Below, piece by piece: positions 5,951 to 6,522 of a stretch of 6,522 nucleotides of DNA (the first letter of the stretch is position 1; the number at the start of each line of letters is the position of its first letter). The notes under the pieces were generated by a model. The model saw nothing but the letters and a program-made list of their open reading frames with translations, did not search any database and was not told the origin of the DNA. The translations under genes and the position numbers were made by a program. Origin of the DNA: Verrucomicrobia bacterium UBA2970 (GTDB taxonomy: Bacteria > Verrucomicrobiota > Verrucomicrobiia > Limisphaerales > AAA164-E04); NCBI GenBank assembly GCA_002348345.1, contig DEAY01000372.1:1-6522 (forward strand), read 5' to 3'.

Positions 5951-6522
5951 TCACTCCGCGAGCGAGGCGATGAACTCAATCAAGGCGTCGACTTGCCGCT
6001 CGTTGAGAATCCCCGAATAGGAAGGCATGCCGATGTCGGAAGTGGCATAGGCCTTGAGAATATTCTTGGGAGGATTGAGGATGGCATCGCGGAGGTAAGG
6101 CCTGTCCGCTCGTCGCGGGGCCCCTTTCTGAAACTCCCTCAGCGAACCGAACACGCCTTTCAGGCTCGGCCCCGACCGTCCGACGGTGGAGCCGTCCAGG
6201 GAGTGACACGCCATACATCCCATCGTTTCATACAAAACCTTTCCGCTAACGGCGCCTCCCTCACCACCCTCTTCCAAGGCCGACTGGTTGTGAACGGGAG
6301 ACTCGAGCGCCCCCGCAACCTCGGAGACGGAAAACCCCATCTCGGCCAGATCGACCGACTGCAACTCGTGAACGGTCGCATAGGCGGATCCCTCCAGGGC
6401 CTGCCCTTCAACGGTTCTCAGACGATACACCACTTCCATTTGCATCACCGGCTGCATGTCGGGAATCACCATCATCAAGGCTTTTCGGTCCGCCGAGAGC
6501 ACCACCCCGGAGATTCCCACCA
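5951..6522 (-). CDS. C-terminal part of a large c-type cytochrome protein (PVC-group type), 5'-truncated
   Basis: The visible 190 residues are the end of a longer exported protein; the frame runs off the window edge, and the GTG at 6520 is an internal Val codon. Counting from that Val, residues 1-50 (VVLSADRKALMMVIP, then MEVVYRL and ATVHEL) resemble the region that precedes the cytochrome in large Planctomycetota and Verrucomicrobiota haem proteins of the dehydrogenase-plus-cytochrome kind. A low-complexity linker (about 78-92, rich in Glu and Gly) leads to a mono-haem class I cytochrome c: haem-attachment CMACH (102-106, bases 6203-6217), GPSLKGVFG (117-125) and the distal ligand Met165 in IGMPSYSG (163-170), ending in a helix ALIEFIASLAE (179-189). 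It would act in the periplasm as an electron acceptor for a fused or partner dehydrogenase. The catalytic part lies outside the window, so its substrate cannot be stated. It is followed 28 bp later by the HTTM gene. Confidence 0.88.
   Translation of the reverse strand, partial: VGISGVVLSADRKALMMVIPDMQPVMQMEVVYRLRTVEGQALEGSAYATVHELQSVDLAEMGFSVSEVAGALESPVHNQSALEEGGEGGAVSGKVLYETMGCMACHSLDGSTVGRSGPSLKGVFGSLREFQKGAPRRADRPYLRDAILNPPKNILKAYATSDIGMPSYSGILNERQVDALIEFIASLAE

Overview
The window looks like a chromosomal segment from a member of the Planctomycetota-Verrucomicrobiota-Chlamydiota group, most likely a Verrucomicrobiota heterotroph. Three things suggest this. The secreted ThuA-domain protein has the sequence style I associate with that group. 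A truncated protein ends in the fused linker plus mono-haem cytochrome c arrangement common there. The readable gene starts lack Shine-Dalgarno sequences. Base composition is moderately GC-rich by eye. The lineage is inferred from protein style and not from a marker gene.

Layout: six protein genes form two converging blocks, and no intergenic gap exceeds about 105 bases. The plus-strand block (1-3470) holds the 3' part of a CUT2-type sugar ABC transporter ATPase (RbsA/MglA/XylG family), a secreted ThuA-domain protein, and a divergent dihydropteroate synthase-like protein. The minus-strand block (6522-3453), read right to left, holds the C-terminal part of a large c-type cytochrome protein, an HTTM-domain membrane protein related to vitamin K-dependent gamma-carboxylase, and a Methyltransf_33 (EgtD-like) SAM methyltransferase. 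The two blocks meet tail to tail with an 18-bp overlap of the last two genes (3453-3470).

How the genes may work together: the ATPase and the ThuA protein fit uptake and processing of sugars or sugar derivatives. A plausible sigma70-like promoter and a hairpin between them suggest the ThuA gene can be transcribed separately. On the minus strand the three genes are separated by only 28 and 22 bp and are probably co-transcribed: a haem protein, a membrane enzyme-like protein and a methyltransferase. The dihydropteroate synthase-like protein keeps the TIM-barrel landmarks but lacks the Ser-Arg-Lys signature that binds pterin and p-aminobenzoate, so it is probably not an ordinary folate enzyme.

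The most interesting part is the 2562-5922 stretch: an atypical pterin-barrel protein, an atypical EgtD-family methyltransferase and an HTTM protein side by side. None has a function that can be assigned from sequence. That they form one system is a hypothesis. I saw no RNA genes, CRISPR arrays, mobile elements or attachment sites.
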